NCBI RefSeq assembly: GCF_000208745.1
Contig: NC_030853.1
Coordinates: 19,269,689 to 19,333,688, forward strand
DNA from: Theobroma cacao
Taxonomy: Eukaryota; Streptophyta; Magnoliopsida; Malvales; Malvaceae
DNA: 64,000 bases
Reading direction: 5' to 3'
The translations under genes and the position numbers were made by a program. How positions within the stretch are numbered: position 1 is the first letter of the stretch; the number at the start of each line of letters is the position of its first letter. The notes beneath the pieces are model-generated. The model was not told the DNA's origin. It searched no databases and was given only the letters and a program-made list of their open reading frames with translations. Shown here piece by piece: positions 24,082-37,110 of this stretch.

Positions 24082-27000
24082 TTAAATTAGGTCTTGGTTT
24101 TTATCTGCATCATCTTTGTCACCTTCTCCATCTGTTTCCTCTACTGGCTTCAGATTCATCATGAACCTCCAGCTATCGCCTTCTGCAATTTCCCATTGTT
24201 TCTTTAGTTCATAGATTGCTTTGGATGCTGCCACAGCTACAGCTGGGTTGCTGTCTTCTGCTAGTCTCTGCAAGGATAAATCAGAAACGTTTAAGTTGCC
24301 ACCGTTATGGAAAGAAAAAATGTTACCTATCATCATTTGTATGAGGGTTAGAAATAAGCAAGTTAGTACCTGTAATGCTCCCATGCCTGCATTTCCGAGG
24401 GTCCACATGGATGGAGCTGCTGCCAGTGCATTAGCCAATGCTTGTCTGCACCAGAGGAACAAAGAGGATGAATGAGTAACTCAACGATCTGGAATCATGT
24501 GTCAATATAGACATTAATCAGCAAGGCTAAGAGTTTCTTCCTTTTCTTTATAGCTCAGGGGACGAGAATTGGACATCCCTATCTAGAGGAGAGATATGGT
24601 TACTGATTAGGGTATGCCTCAACCACAGGAAGGGGTTAAATTTATTATTTTCTAAATCTATATATAAGCTCTATATATGAAATCTAGAGCCAAACACTTG
24701 GATGTGCAACAGAAATAGAAAGAGATATATTACGTAACAGGACGGACGGAATCGAACATTCGAGGACGTCATCTATCAAGAAATAGTCAGAACAAACCAC
24801 ATGGCCAGAACACAACTGACAAGTGACAATCTCTACACAAATATGTGAGCTGATGCCCTAAATGAGAATTAGAATCACGAAATAGTGCAAAACAATTTCA
24901 TATTATTCATCCTAAGTAGTGCAAGTCTGCAATTGAGATATAATCCAGCAAGATAAAAACTATATTGATTTCTGGATAAATTTGGATGAATGTTCTAAGG
25001 CAACATTTCTAAAAGCTTGAAAGGGTTGGGTATTTATAAAAAAATTAGATTTCCAGTCAGATTCCTTCTTTTAGGAAGACATGGCTAAGCGTTCCTATAT
25101 TGAAAACAGACACCAACACTTTATTCATGAAGGTGATTAACTCTAGTGAGTTACAATTCTAAATGAAAAATGTACATGCTATTGTTAGAAAGCTTACCTC
25201 GTACGGACATCTGGAGAACTCGAACACTCTGCCAGCAATGAAACACTGCTTTTACCATCCATTGCATCAAGATCTATAAGAGTTGTGATTAACAACTCGA
25301 GCTGCTCCAGAAAGGAAAGAGCAAGTAAATAAACAAATATTGAAACTACTGTTAAATCAAATGTTCATCAGATAAGGAATATAAGTAGTCATTCAGACCT
25401 CTTCAGGATCTGTGTAGTCAATTCCATCAGCTTCAGAGAGTGCAGATGCTATACTCCAGTAAGCTTCCTGTATGTCATCATAAAATGATCTAGATGTTAT
25501 GCTTCCTGATGCAACTGATCAAGGAAACAACAATGAAATAGCAATCAGAAAGGACCTGAATAGCATTAATGCGGTCAGTAGAGACTTCACCATTAAAGAA
25601 ATCAAGGGTCTTCCCATTTTTCTCAAGCATTATGTCATTAGCTGATAGTGAACCTTTTTCCCACTGCAGTGGACTGGATAAGACACAACATACACATGCA
25701 CACACAAGGTTAAAATTTTAAGGCTTGAACACATAATAATCTAAAACATTTAGAGAGGATAACAAAGTATTAAAACAAAAAACTGGGGGAAACTTGTCCA
25801 TATATATTAAAGGAACTTACAACTTGTACACCTTGCTCACCATCATGTCATGAATATTTTTCATAAACTGCAATAGCGGAAAAAAAAAAAACATAAATTC
25901 CATGGAGGCATAGACATTTAGGCATTATTCTTAAACTTTGTGGCACATAAGGTTTATATATATATAAAGAGCTAAGTGCATTATCCAACACCATGAATTG
26001 CATCTTTGATACATACATTATTCTACCACAACATAATCAGCATGATAGGCAAAATATATAATTGACCCTCTCACCTCCAAAGCCATGAGGGCATCCTCCA
26101 TTGCACGCTGCTTAGCACGGAAGTCAGCACGGCGCAGATCAGCCTGGAAGAGAGCCAAAAGGCTACATCAGGGTTTACTACCTCCTACATTGTTTTACTA
26201 AACTACTAGTACACTATGTTTTCAGACACAATTCTAATCACTTTCGCAGATCGTTTAATTTCTACCTTCCAGCACCACCCCCCCAAACCAAAAAAAAAAA
26301 AAAAAATCAAAATCAAAAAGAAATTTCCCTAAAGATTTAACCAGACTTTAATTGTTGTTCATCTTTACAGTTTTTTTCCACCCTAATCACTAGTTTTTGT
26401 TCAGGATATTCCATGAAAATAATGTCTCATTTCCAACAGATTCCCCTTTATGCAGCCCATTAAATAATCTCCTCTGCACCTTTCTGCCATCAGCTGTAAC
26501 TGTAAAGGCAACTAACATTATTGAGTAAATTTTTCTTTTTCTGCATTCAGTGAATCCTTCTAAAGGACTTAGGTAGTCTTGACTATGCTTTAAATTCAAC
26601 ATCCCACATATTCTAACGTGATTCTCTTAACATCAGCAATTTTTTGTATTCAATAAGCTATCATCAAGAATTATGTATCAAAATTCAAAGCTAGTACAGG
26701 TAGATTGAATCAGTTAGTAATTAGTAGCAAAGCTATGGCCAAAGGAACATGATAACAAAAAAGTGCATCAGAAACATGTGGAAACTTAGAAGAATCCTTG
26801 TGCAACTTTCTAGAAGTTACACTTACACCAGGTTGTAATTACATTATGAAGGTTAAACAAGATTCAAATAATAGTACTACTCAAAACTTCCACTAGAGGG
26901 AAAAAAGCCAACTTTTCCTTTTTTCTCTAGAAGATTTACTGCCTTGATCCAAATTTCAGTAAATAAAAATCAGATGACGTGAATACTGAATATAAACCTA

Positions 27001-29042
27001 GTAATAAGCTAACAACAAGGAAAGAGATTCAAGAAAGTAAAAAGATGAGTGACAAAAAGTACCTCCAAGGCGCCATCACTCCAATGTTTATCAGCAGCAC
27101 TTTTCAATCTAGATTGTGCCTTGTCTTTTAAGATCTGCAAATGGATGCAAGGTTCATTACAACATTACATCCATGATACCTGCACTATATGTCTTAATTC
27201 CAAAGAAAATGAAAATACTATCTAAATACACATACAGTGGCAATATGATGAAGACGTTCAGCCTTTTTCTTCACATCTCGGTCAATTTTTTCAGTGTCTT
27301 CCCTTGCCCTAGCTGCGTTGGGCACATCACAGTTAAAATTTTACACACTGCTTGATTGCAGCATTGTTTCCCATAGTAACAGATATGAAGAGCTTTCAGA
27401 TAATATTTATGAAACAACTGCATTAAGAGATTACCATCAAGTTTAAGAAATCCTGACCCAAGAATAGCGACATCCTGACGTACACGGGCATCCAACCTCA
27501 TTATGCCACTGAAGAAAACAGGAAAAATGCAAAACAATAAACATGTGTACAGCCAGCTTAATTAATAACAATGCCATCAGATATATCAATAACGATATTC
27601 AACAAGCTGTGAATAACTGTAAGAATCATCAGGAGAAAAAGCTGTGAAAAACCAATTATTTGAACAAACTGAACAGAGCCACTACAGTTTTCACAAAATG
27701 AAGATTACTTTTGAACATTAAATTCTAATTTCCATAAGCTACAATGTTTAAGTTCAGAGGTTTTGCAGAGTTTGTATTAGCACCAGAGTTGCACAAAATC
27801 TAATGAATTTGTGCTAAAATAGCACATGTCAACACTAACGTCACACTGAACATTAGAATTATGCTGATAATAACTGAGATCAAGGCAAGCTATTTTGACT
27901 GACTCAGGCCGATGCTGAATATTACCGAGAAAGCAGAATAATGTCATTACGGGCCCTTTCATTCACAAACTTTGCATCATTGCATACAAATCTACAAGCT
28001 TCTGCCAAGCCTAGACTTGAGTGTATAGTTCTTCCAGGCATGGCTGAATGACCAACTTCCTCCTCTCCAATCTGTGCACTGACACACAACAGTGTGCATA
28101 CAATAAAAAACAAGGATAGCATTGAATAAGCTTCAGGATGCATCCATATCAGTAAGTATGAAAATGAAATATCATTTAGCTAATTACATCTAGTGCCTAA
28201 TTTATACCTGACCAAGGCAAATTACTGGAAAGAAAAAAAAAGAAAAAGAAACTCAACAAGTATATGATGAGATGGAACTATACGATAAAGAACTCAGAAT
28301 GGTACCAACCTTGACCTGGTAGGTGTAGAAATAAGGTATGCTTGAGATAAAAGATTAGTTGCTGAGGAAAATGAATATTTCCAAAGAAACACATTATTGC
28401 ACAAATAATTTCTAATAGGAAAATTGACAGAACAGCATTCACTTAGGTTCAGGATTGGTCGACATCAAGAAGTATGAAAGTGAAATACCACTTAGCTAAT
28501 CACAATTACTGCCTACTTAATACCTGACAAGGCAAATCACTATAAAAAAACTCAACAAAACTATATGATGATGAAAGGGGAAAGCGAATAACGTTTCCTG
28601 TAAATGAAATCAGAGATACAACAGAAGATTTTAAAAGGCCCAATGACTAAATAGTTGAATTAAGTAGTTGCAGCTGCCACAGGTTAAAGTTTATTAAGTA
28701 TTGATAAATAAGATATTAAAGCAACAAAAGATAATCTTACCCAGATGCATCAGAGCAATCCGCATAAGGTTTAACAGATTCTGTTGCTTCAGAATTTTGA
28801 GTTCTTGTTGACAAGCATATCATGGAAGATCCCCGTGAGACTGTGAAACCACCTGTTTTTCCATATATGCTTCCCAAACTTTCATTTGGAAAGCTCAATT
28901 TTGCCATCAAAGGCTGTGCATTTCTCAGTCTTGGATGCACAAACCCTTGACTTGTAGGATAGATTTTACCCTGTGGCCTAGTGTTACCAACTCTATTAGT
29001 CACCACAGAGCCACCTGGAACCTTGCTTGCAGTAAATGCCAT
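24082..29042 (-). CDS. AAF: Senescence-associated chloroplast protein, SPA15/AAF family
   Basis: The deduced protein matches, from memory of the family, sweet potato SPA15 and Arabidopsis AAF, a plastid protein linked to redox balance and leaf senescence; its biochemical activity is not established. The twelve coding exons are 29042-28741, 28078-27926, 27508-27435, 27312-27236, 27134-27063, 26143-26075, 25867-25821, 25673-25556, 25467-25399, 25301-25198, 24445-24370 and 24267-24082. All are GT-AG, phases close, and the protein is 448 residues. The N-terminus MAFTASKVPGGSVV is Ser/Thr-rich with few acidic residues, like a transit peptide. The middle is helical and charged (ARAREDTEKIDRDVKKKAER; RADFRAKQRAMEDALMALEF). 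The C-terminal third has armadillo-like helices (RQALANALAAAPSMWTLGNA; LAEDSNPAVAVAASKAIYEL) and an acidic end. ATG 29042 is the first ATG in the exon. A 5'UTR intron is likely (donor after 29617). Confidence 0.85.
28125..28590. repeat. Diverged direct duplication inside the first coding intron of the AAF-like gene
   Basis: About 150 bases near 28130-28290 recur, diverged, near 28448-28590. Both contain 'agtatgaaa', 'ttagctaat', 'atacctga' and 'aaactcaacaa' in the same order. Neither copy carries a coding exon. Confidence 0.7.
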
Positions 29043-29850
29043 TGGAAGAATCAAGATAGCAATGAAAAGGTACCAGCCAGCATCGCCCTTTCAACAGCTC
29101 AAAGCTATGGCAAACACAATATCTAAATTAGGTTTCAAGAATTTATCTTTAAATGCTCAACTTGAGAATTAAGATACAATTCAACCATTTAATAAGAATC
29201 ATTGCCAAATTAACTTTAACTGGATTATTAGAAACAAAAAGGAACTATCAAAATAAAATGGCAAATGTCCCAACACTTCAAGAGAAAGGAAGACCAATCT
29301 TGAATGGATCAATCAATAGATCAATCAGAACCATTCTGATTCCATAATAATTCAATTTCAAATATTGTCATCATTGCTGGCAGTGAAGAACACACCAAAA
29401 TAACAGTAACACTTTTTGTTATAATTAGAACATACTCAAAAGTAAAAACTTGAAAAACTCACTGCAAAATGAACTTTCGTAACATCAAACAGCAACTAAA
29501 AGGAAAAAACAATAAAAACCCATTAAGGAAAAATGTGTTACACAGCCATAAATGCATTTAAAGTACACTTAAACAATCAAAGGAAGAAGGAAAGAAAGAC
29601 AATGAGTTTAACTAACCTGTCGAAAGCAAACCGACGTTCTCGACCTGGAAAGATTGAAGCAAAGAGAAAAACAGTTGCAGCAAAACTGGTTTTAATGAAA
29701 GAAAGAAAGAGAGAGAGAGAGTTGAGAAATAGCCAAGAGAATTGGGAAGTGAAACGGCAACCACAAGCAAAGCTTGTGGCCCCAGAAGAGCCAACGACTG
29801 CAACTACTGAGGGAGCTGTGGGATTTTCCAGGGAAAACAAATGCAATGGT
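29043..29850 (-). other. AAF-like gene 5'UTR with leader intron
   Basis: A donor ACAG/GTTAGT after 29617 and a candidate acceptor near 29110 (CCATAG) suggest an untranslated first exon upstream of 29617. A GA-rich stretch (29697-29725, CT-rich in the sense strand) resembles plant 5' leader pyrimidine tracts. The opposing plus-strand open frame at 29533-29940 is treated as a shadow. Confidence 0.45.
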
Positions 29851-30231
29851 CTTTCTCTGACAATTATCATGCATTGGCCAGATGTTATGGATATGAGTTG
29901 CCACATCAAACTGTGGGACCCGCACTGCAGGACATACTAACCTTTTGTTTTCGTTTAACTTTTGGTTCAGACGGAAACATGCCAATCCACTTTAGATAAA
30001 CATGGAAAGCTTTGTGTTTCTCTAGCGGCCCGGTGTTCGTCTGCACCAAATGTTTGTGAAATTTGATGCAATTTAGAGTGGGTAACACCTTTTGTCCGGA
30101 GATAATTCAAGTGCAATTCATGTTTGCGTCCCATGTCTCTCCTTTACATAAAATTTCGGGATTTGAATCAATATACTGTATCTTAATTCCCTAATCCAGA
30201 CCTTGATATATCATACCTCATAAGATTGTGG

Positions 30232-30277
<46 letters not shown>

Positions 30278-30947
30278 GCAATTAGTGTTACAAAACCTAA
30301 AAACGAATTTGATATTAACTGATACTAATTACAATCATAGATAATGTTGTCTTCCATTTACATTTCGAGCAATTTCTTCTGCACATAGCTCTTTGTATTG
30401 AGCAAAGGCAGCGACTGGAGTAATGTTATGTTGTTAAGATCAGATCAGGTCAATCAACCAAAGAAAAGTAGAAGGAAGGAGGAAAATATCTCATTACTAT
30501 TGCAAGATATGAAGTTCAGTGTGTCTTGTTTGATTTCATGGATTGAAAAAGAAAAGGACTCTACTATAATAAAACAAGAAGATAAAAAGGAGGGGAAAGA
30601 AAATATCGTATCATCAATAGAACTTCCATGGAAGACATATCAGTTTTGAACCTTTCTTTCTAACATAAGTAACCGGTTTTCATTCAACTAGGTTATTCAC
30701 TACAATGTTTTAATAATGGAGTTCCTAAAATGTTACTCTTTCTGTTTCATACATATTGTCTTAAGAGTTGGTCAAACTTTTTCAACTTTTAACCTAATTT
30801 ATTTTAAATATTAATTAAATTTGAAGAGGATAGGTTATTTATTTATTAACATAAGTTTTTGAGAGTATCTATTTAGGTCACCCAACTCAAAAAACTCACG
30901 TTTTTGTCACCAATATTTATAAAAGTTAATGTTTAGCCACCCCATCA
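29851..30947. other. Promoter/intergenic region with a (TA)n run
   Basis: Contains a (TA)n microsatellite at 30235-30274. The open frame at 30398-30649 has no recognisable domain. No gene identified. Confidence 0.5.
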
Positions 30948-31609
30948 TAGACCTGACAATTCGTGTTAACGTGTCGTAAACATGTCAGACACGATTACGA
31001 TACGAAACACGTTAAAACTAAATACGAACATGACACGTTTAATATTCGTATCTTAAATTTAAAACACGTACACGTACACGTTTAATACACGTGTAACACG
31101 ACACGACATGATTAACACGTTTATTAAACGTGTCAATATACGACACGACACGATTAATAACACATTTAACACGATTAACACGTTTAATACGATTAAATAA
31201 AAATATTTACAATTAAATATAATTTTATTATTTAAATTTAAAATCTATAATTATAAAAATAATTATAATAAAACAAAAATAATAATAACATCAAATAATC
31301 ACCAAAAGTTAAAAATTAGGGTTAAGCATGTATAATTACATTTTACCCTTTATAAAATTAAAAAAACTTATTAAAATAATTATTTAAAATTATTTATATA
31401 AGGTTAAAATAGTTTTTAACTATTAATTTTTAATAGATTAATAAATGTGTCACGTATGTATGTTTAAATACAATAACACGATTAAGTAAAAGTATTTAAA
31501 TGTGTTTGTCGTGTTAGACACGAAACACGTTAAGACTAAACTCAAAATTTGTTTAACCCGTGTCTTCTCGTGTGATGTTAATGTATCGTATTCAAAATTG
31601 TCAAGTCTA
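30948..31609. mobile_element. hAT-like MITE rich in CGTGT/ACACG subterminal motifs
   Basis: The terminal inverted repeats are TAGACCTGACAATT on the left and TAGACTTGACAATT when the right end is read inward. They are flanked by an 8-bp near-duplication CCCCATCA (30940-30947) and CTCCATCA (31610-31617). The interior holds dozens of ACACG/CGTGT motifs, typical of subterminal transposase-binding repeats. There is no coding capacity. Length 662 bp. Confidence 0.8.
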
Positions 31610-31617
31610 CTCCATCA

Positions 31618-33606
31618 TTAGCTTCAACGGCTATTTCATGTGAGTTTTTAGTCAGCTGGCTATGGTTACATGGTATGTCTAGGAAAAATATCACATGGTA
31701 AATGATGATATGGACATGCCATGCCATGTGGTCAAGGTCACTTTTATAGAGTTAATGTATACCTCGTAACAAATTGGTTGGGTATAGAGATATATTCTTC
31801 TTATTTAAACATTACATCTATTAATAAAGATTTTCTTTTTTTTATATATTTATATAAAATTGTTATTATTTACTATTAAGATAACTAGAGAATAAATATT
31901 ATTTACAAAAGGAATTACAAATTATTATAATTATGAGATCTTTATTGTACTAAAGTATTATTTCTAAATATAGTCCTAGTCGAAACTTTATAAAGACCGA
32001 ATCTTGATAAAACCGAGAGACCTATACATAATTATATTCCTCACTTATGAAACCAATAATTGATCTTATTGTTAAAGTATGGGATACTTAAACCAATATA
32101 TGGGTGCTTGTTAAATGACTAAGTTCAATGAACAATAATTGATCTTATTGTTAAAGTATGGGATACTTAAACCAATATATGGGATACTTAAACGATTCAG
32201 TGAACATGACCTATCTTGAGAATTCCATTTAGTATCTCACTTAAATTTTTATGAAATCAAATTCTCATATTAAAGTTGTGTAAGTGATCCTAAAACTTAA
32301 GATTATCAGGTTGTCTTATATATAGAGTGCTATAATTTGATATCGTTTTATGTAATCCTACCCAAGGATGTACAATAGGAGGGATATTGGTTATAACATG
32401 AAATTAACAAATGAAGATAGATGAATGATCTCCTTAGAATTCATCAGCTTAAGTGGTATCAAGGGGAATATTCTTTTACTTCTTAACATGTATTAACTCA
32501 AAGAAGTCCTTAGCTAAGACAAAAAAAAAAAAAAAGATTTGAAAATTGAGTTTTTTGAATTTCAAAGTTAATGACTAGCTTCAAGAGCTAGCATGGTAAA
32601 GACATATATAGAGTAACATTAAAAACCATGATATATTCTTGTCAAGATACTATTTTTTTTAACAACTATCAAGATACTAGTTGATGAAATGATTGAATTA
32701 CATGGTAAAAACGTGCACTAAAGATTTTAGTCCAACGATACTAGATCCTCTTAACATTTAGGTAATCTTGACACAATAGTAGATGTTAATCTTGAACTAT
32801 AAATGTGAATTAATCAATTTGAAATTAATGATGAATGCAAAGGAATTTGATTCATCTAATCTTGTTTGGATTTAGATTATAATTCATATTTATTGGCTAA
32901 TATGTTAAGAATCTAATGGGCCACACACACGTACTAAGAAAGACAATGGGAGTAAGTTAGACTTAATTAAAAGGAGTTCGGAACTTCAAGGATCCAATTG
33001 AAAGATTTCAATTAGATTTGGTAAATTTTATGAATAGCATAAAGATTATGAAAATCCTAGAAAGGTTAAGATTAATGTAATTGCCTATAAATAAGAGTCT
33101 CTAGGCTTGATATTATACATATAAAAATAAGAAAAAGAGCTTTGAAAAATATTGAGTGAAACTCAAGAGCATCCCTTAAATAGCATTAGGTTTCAGCCTA
33201 GACTCCCAAACTCTTTAGAAATTATCTCACTTGCTATTTGTGTGGATCACCATTGGAGGTTGGACAATTGGACTACTTGTGGTTTGCGATAACCCTTGCT
33301 TTTGGTGCTTGGTAGTTATGGCAATCAAACATATGGCTATATCATTGTGATAACTCCTAATTGATAAATTTGGTTATCTAAGTAATTCAATTTATCATGA
33401 TTTGCTAAGTCACTCAACATTATAGTATGCAGAATAAATCTTAGTCTAGGAAATTATGAATTTCAGGATTTAATAGAGAGTGCTATTATTTTTAACAAAG
33501 TAGTGAGAGTAATGAACTAAGATTAAATACCTTGTGTTGAGTAGGTATAATGCATAAATAAATTATGCATGTTCAACTTTATATATTTAGGTTGATAGAA
33601 CAAATG
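31618..33606 (+). other. Probable LTR/leader sequence of the Copia remnant
   Basis: Lies directly upstream of a Copia gag. A TATA-like CCTATAAATAAG at about 33082-33093 is followed by a leader-like stretch. LTR ends, target duplication and primer-binding site were not found, so the element's 5' boundary is unknown. Confidence 0.4.
32055..32184. repeat. Direct duplication of about 50 bp, spaced 80 bp
   Basis: The segment starting 'aataattgatcttattg' and ending 'ccaatatatggg' occurs at 32055-32104 and again at 32135-32184, essentially identical. Confidence 0.85.
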
Positions 33607-34319
33607 AGTAACAACACATCATTGTGAAGTATGCTTGATGCTAATAAGCTCATTGGGCCAAACTTTTTGAACTAGTATAGAAACTTGAGACTCGTTCTCA
33701 AGGTAGAAAAGAAATTCTATGTTCTTGAGAATGTAATACCACTAATCCCTACTAAGGATGCAAGTGATGAAGTAAGGGAAGCCAACTAAACTCATCAAGA
33801 TTATGATGATCTAGTCACATCTGTGATATTGGCTAGCATGACTTTTGAGCTTTAAAAGCGACACAAGAATATAAATGTCAAAAGTATGATTTTGTACCTT
33901 AGAGAGCACAATTGTACAAATAGGCATAAAACTTTGAGGAATTGTTGCTATTCAAGATGATAGAGGTAGTTTTAACAAGTTACATAGCTTGAAAATGGTC
34001 AACTAATTGAAGAAGCTTGGACAATTGAGCTTTATGATGGATCATGAACTAAGTATTGATTTGGTATTGTAGTCTTTATTAGAAAAATATTCAACATTCA
34101 TGATGAACTTACACATGAATAGGTTGGAAGCCACTATGCCAAAATTGTCAAACGTGTTGGACATTGTCAAGAAATCCATAAAGAAAGAAAAGAGTGCTTT
34201 GTTGCTTGTTTCATCTTCTAAGACAAAGAATAAGTCAATGAAGAAGAAGAAAAGAAAAAAGGTAAAGGACCAAGCTGCCAAGCCAAATACGGTTACTAGG
34301 GGCTTTAAGAAGGGCATTT
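33607..34319 (+). pseudogene. Copia-type gag remnant
   Basis: Gag forms the virus-like particle of LTR retrotransposons. Translation in pieces gives family-typical blocks: MLDANKLIGPNF, ILASMTFELQK, then MNLHMNRLEATMPKL and SIKKEKSALLLVSSS, followed by a Lys-rich stretch leading to the zinc knuckle. Several stops and frame changes interrupt the first two thirds. The sequence is cut at 34319 by a solo LTR and resumes at 36426. Confidence 0.8.
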
Positions 34320-36425
34320 TGTTAGGAATTTGAGAATATGGTGCCTTGGAAAGCAAGTATATTCTCATATTTAATTTCAATTAATGAAAGTACATTTTGA
34401 TAATAAGATGAAGAGTTTGTTTTAAGTAAGCATTCATTATCTAATTATTAAGGTACAGTGATTCCATTGAGATATTAAAATACACTTGTATGAACGTCAT
34501 ACATAGGAGACATGTATTTTAATTGAATCTAAAAATTGTTCATAGCCATATAATAAAGCTGATCACTTTATTGTGTTAAGGTTATAATGTATAGATTACT
34601 TCCAACGAAATGAATGTGATTCACTTCAAGGGAATGATGAGTCCCAAATCATCGGAATGGTTGACTTCGAGTAATGACACTATAACATGAATTGGAATCA
34701 TTTGAGAATCAAATTTAAGTTTAACCGTTACTTAAATCTTGATCTCACACTTATGCACTTGCTTATAGTAAAACTGAAATCTTGATGGATAGTAGACTCG
34801 TGTTTTATCTCCGTATAATCTTTGATATACCATGGGTATTGATCATCATAAAGCGTTGATCCAGACTTCGATGTTGGGATTATAATCGAGATGAACATTT
34901 GGGAAGATATATCCAAATAGTGGAGTTCATATCGTTAACATCACTATTAGTGATTTTAGGAAAATTGGTGATTAATATAGGCTCAGTGGATTGATGAATT
35001 AGCTACTCATCACATTTGGATACTCAAAAGATTAGATCTAGAGTATTGAATCACTAATTGGATGAAATTTGAGACTAGAGGATAAAATTGACATAAAAGG
35101 TAAAACGGTAATTTCACCTTTTGTCATTGGATGGTTATGAGGGTTCACAATATAAGGTTTGTAATTGGACAACTAATAATTAATATCAAGTATTGAATCA
35201 TTTCTTGTAATTATAGTTAATCCAATAGTGCAACCATGAATTTATGGTGGAGTGATTTCATAGTTAATAAGTTTGAATTATCTTAATGAGATTAAGAATA
35301 ATTCTAAGTTTATTAAAGCTCCAAATATCTTTGTCCAAATAGATTCCCCGCTTAGCTTCGTAGAATTCAACTTGTCTAAGTTGGAATACATGTTTTATTT
35401 GATTAATTAAATTGTGTACAAAAATGGTAGCTTTAAAATATTTTGTCTTAATTTAGACAAGAAAATATATTTATTTTAATTTAAGACAAGAAAAATATGT
35501 TTTGTCTTAATCTAGACAAGAAAACATATTTGTCTCAATTTAGACAAGATAACATATTTTTATCTTAATTAAAGACAAGAGTTGTCTTAAATTAAGATAA
35601 TACTAGGAGGATTCTTGCAAAATGAATCTAAACATCCATATTGATAAAAAGAAACTCCATGTTTGATTATCAGTCTTTTATTTATTATTAATTCTTTTTA
35701 AATAAAGATGAATAATAATAAAATAAGAGCTATTATTCAACAAATAGTTTTATTTTATCAAGAACTCTGAATGATAATTAAAGAATTAAATTATTTATTC
35801 GTTAATTTTAATTTTGATATTATGGAGCATGTTTGATGTTTTCATAACTCTAAATAGATGGTCAAGATTGATTCAAAGGTATCTAATTTTGATTAAACCT
35901 TTGAGGTAAGAGTTTTAATAAAAGGAGAAGAGATTGGAAGAAAAAAAAAAAACGTACGTATCTTTCTTGAAAAAGTTTCAATCGCCACTTCTCTTCTCCT
36001 CTTCTAACCTTTGTCATATCTCTTTTCCTTTTTCTCAGTCTTGGCTGATTTCTTAAAAGAAATATAGCTATTAATTTTTAGGAAGAAAAGAGAGATAAAA
36101 TAGGTTGCCATCTTGTAGTCTAGCATTCCATATTTTGTCCACTCAAGGTTCAAGTTGAAAGCATTCTTGAAGAATAAGTGGTAAACTTATTTGGTTGAGA
36201 AATCAATCGTTGGTATGGTGGTGTCCGAAATAAAATTCTCAAAATAAAAGGTACGTTTTATCTTTCTTAATATTCTTATTTGTTAGGATGTAATTATGTT
36301 ACTTACAGTAAAAATGATGTGTTTTTCCATTTATGTAATTTGATTGCTTACTTCTTTTATAAATTTTTTTTTTGAAATCCATACTTTACACAGTCACGTC
36401 AATCCACTTAGATCTAACACCATCA
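34320..36425. mobile_element. Solo LTR inserted in the Copia gag
   Basis: The 2,106-bp unit begins TG (TGTTAGGAATT) and ends CA (TAACACCATCA). It is flanked by an exact 5-bp duplication CATTT (34315-34319 and 36426-36430). Removing the unit and one CATTT makes the Copia zinc-knuckle region contiguous, which independently confirms both edges. There is no internal coding region, so it is a solo LTR. It contains a 28-32 bp minisatellite and a pyrimidine-rich patch at 35985-36040. Confidence 0.85.
35443..35600. repeat. Minisatellite of self-complementary units (gtcttaa...ttaagac type)
   Basis: Five or six imperfect units of about 28-32 bp. Each contains a GTCTTAATTTAGAC-like imperfect palindrome followed by AAGAAAATATATTT-like sequence. 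Confidence 0.8.
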
Positions 36426-37110
36426 CATTTGCCATCACTATGGCAAAGAAGGCCATTGGAAGAGGAACTATAAGGTTTACTTAACAACTCTGAAGGAGAA
36501 AAAGCTTGTCAAAGCTTCTACTTTAGGTATTTTAATAATTGAGTTAAACCTATCTATTGTTAATTCATCATCTTGAGAATTTGATAAATGTGGTTCTCAC
36601 TAGTGTATTAACATGTAAGAATAAAAGAACAGTAAAAGATTGGCTAAAGGCATACACATCCGACCAGTTGAAAATGAAACAAAGGTTACTACATTATCTA
36701 TTGGAACTTATCATTTACCTTTGCTTTTAAGTTTAGTTTTGGAACTCAAATATTGTTATCATGTTCCAGTTGTTAAGAAACATTATTTCAGTTTCCAATT
36801 TCACTTTGGTTTTTGAAATCAAAGATTTTTATTATGCTTTTTTTTACTTAAATGATGTATGCCATAGTAGTATAATGTTTGCAATCGATTTATATATTCT
36901 TGAACTCGAAAAACCAATGCTCAATGTAATTGTCAAGAAAACAAAGTTAAATGGTCTTACTCAATCTTTTATATGACATTGTAGATTTGGCAACATCAAT
37001 AAAAGAGGAATCATGAAGTTACATAAAGGACAATACTTAGATTTTTTCGATTATGAATCATGTGATACTTAAGTGTTAAATTTCCAAATATGTGTTTTGT
37101 GGAGTTTCAA
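36426..37110 (+). pseudogene. Copia pol N-terminal remnant (zinc knuckle, protease, pre-integrase)
   Basis: Continues the gag-pol of the remnant to the left. The zinc-knuckle end reads YGKEGHWKRN-like at about 36440, with a knuckle cysteine already lost. Protease-region residues and a GAG-pre-integrase-like stretch (NGLTQSFI, 36950-36972, then WQHQ-type) follow, with several stops. It stops just before the A-tail of the minus-strand LINE at about 37132. No integrase, RT or RNase H of this element is visible further right. Confidence 0.7.

Noticed and set aside
30398..30649. 83-codon Lys/Glu-rich open frame
   Set aside because: No domain, no splice context, and composition expected by chance in AT-rich DNA.
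34042..34380. Minus-strand 112-codon open frame
   Set aside because: It is antisense to the Copia gag remnant and crosses the solo-LTR edge.
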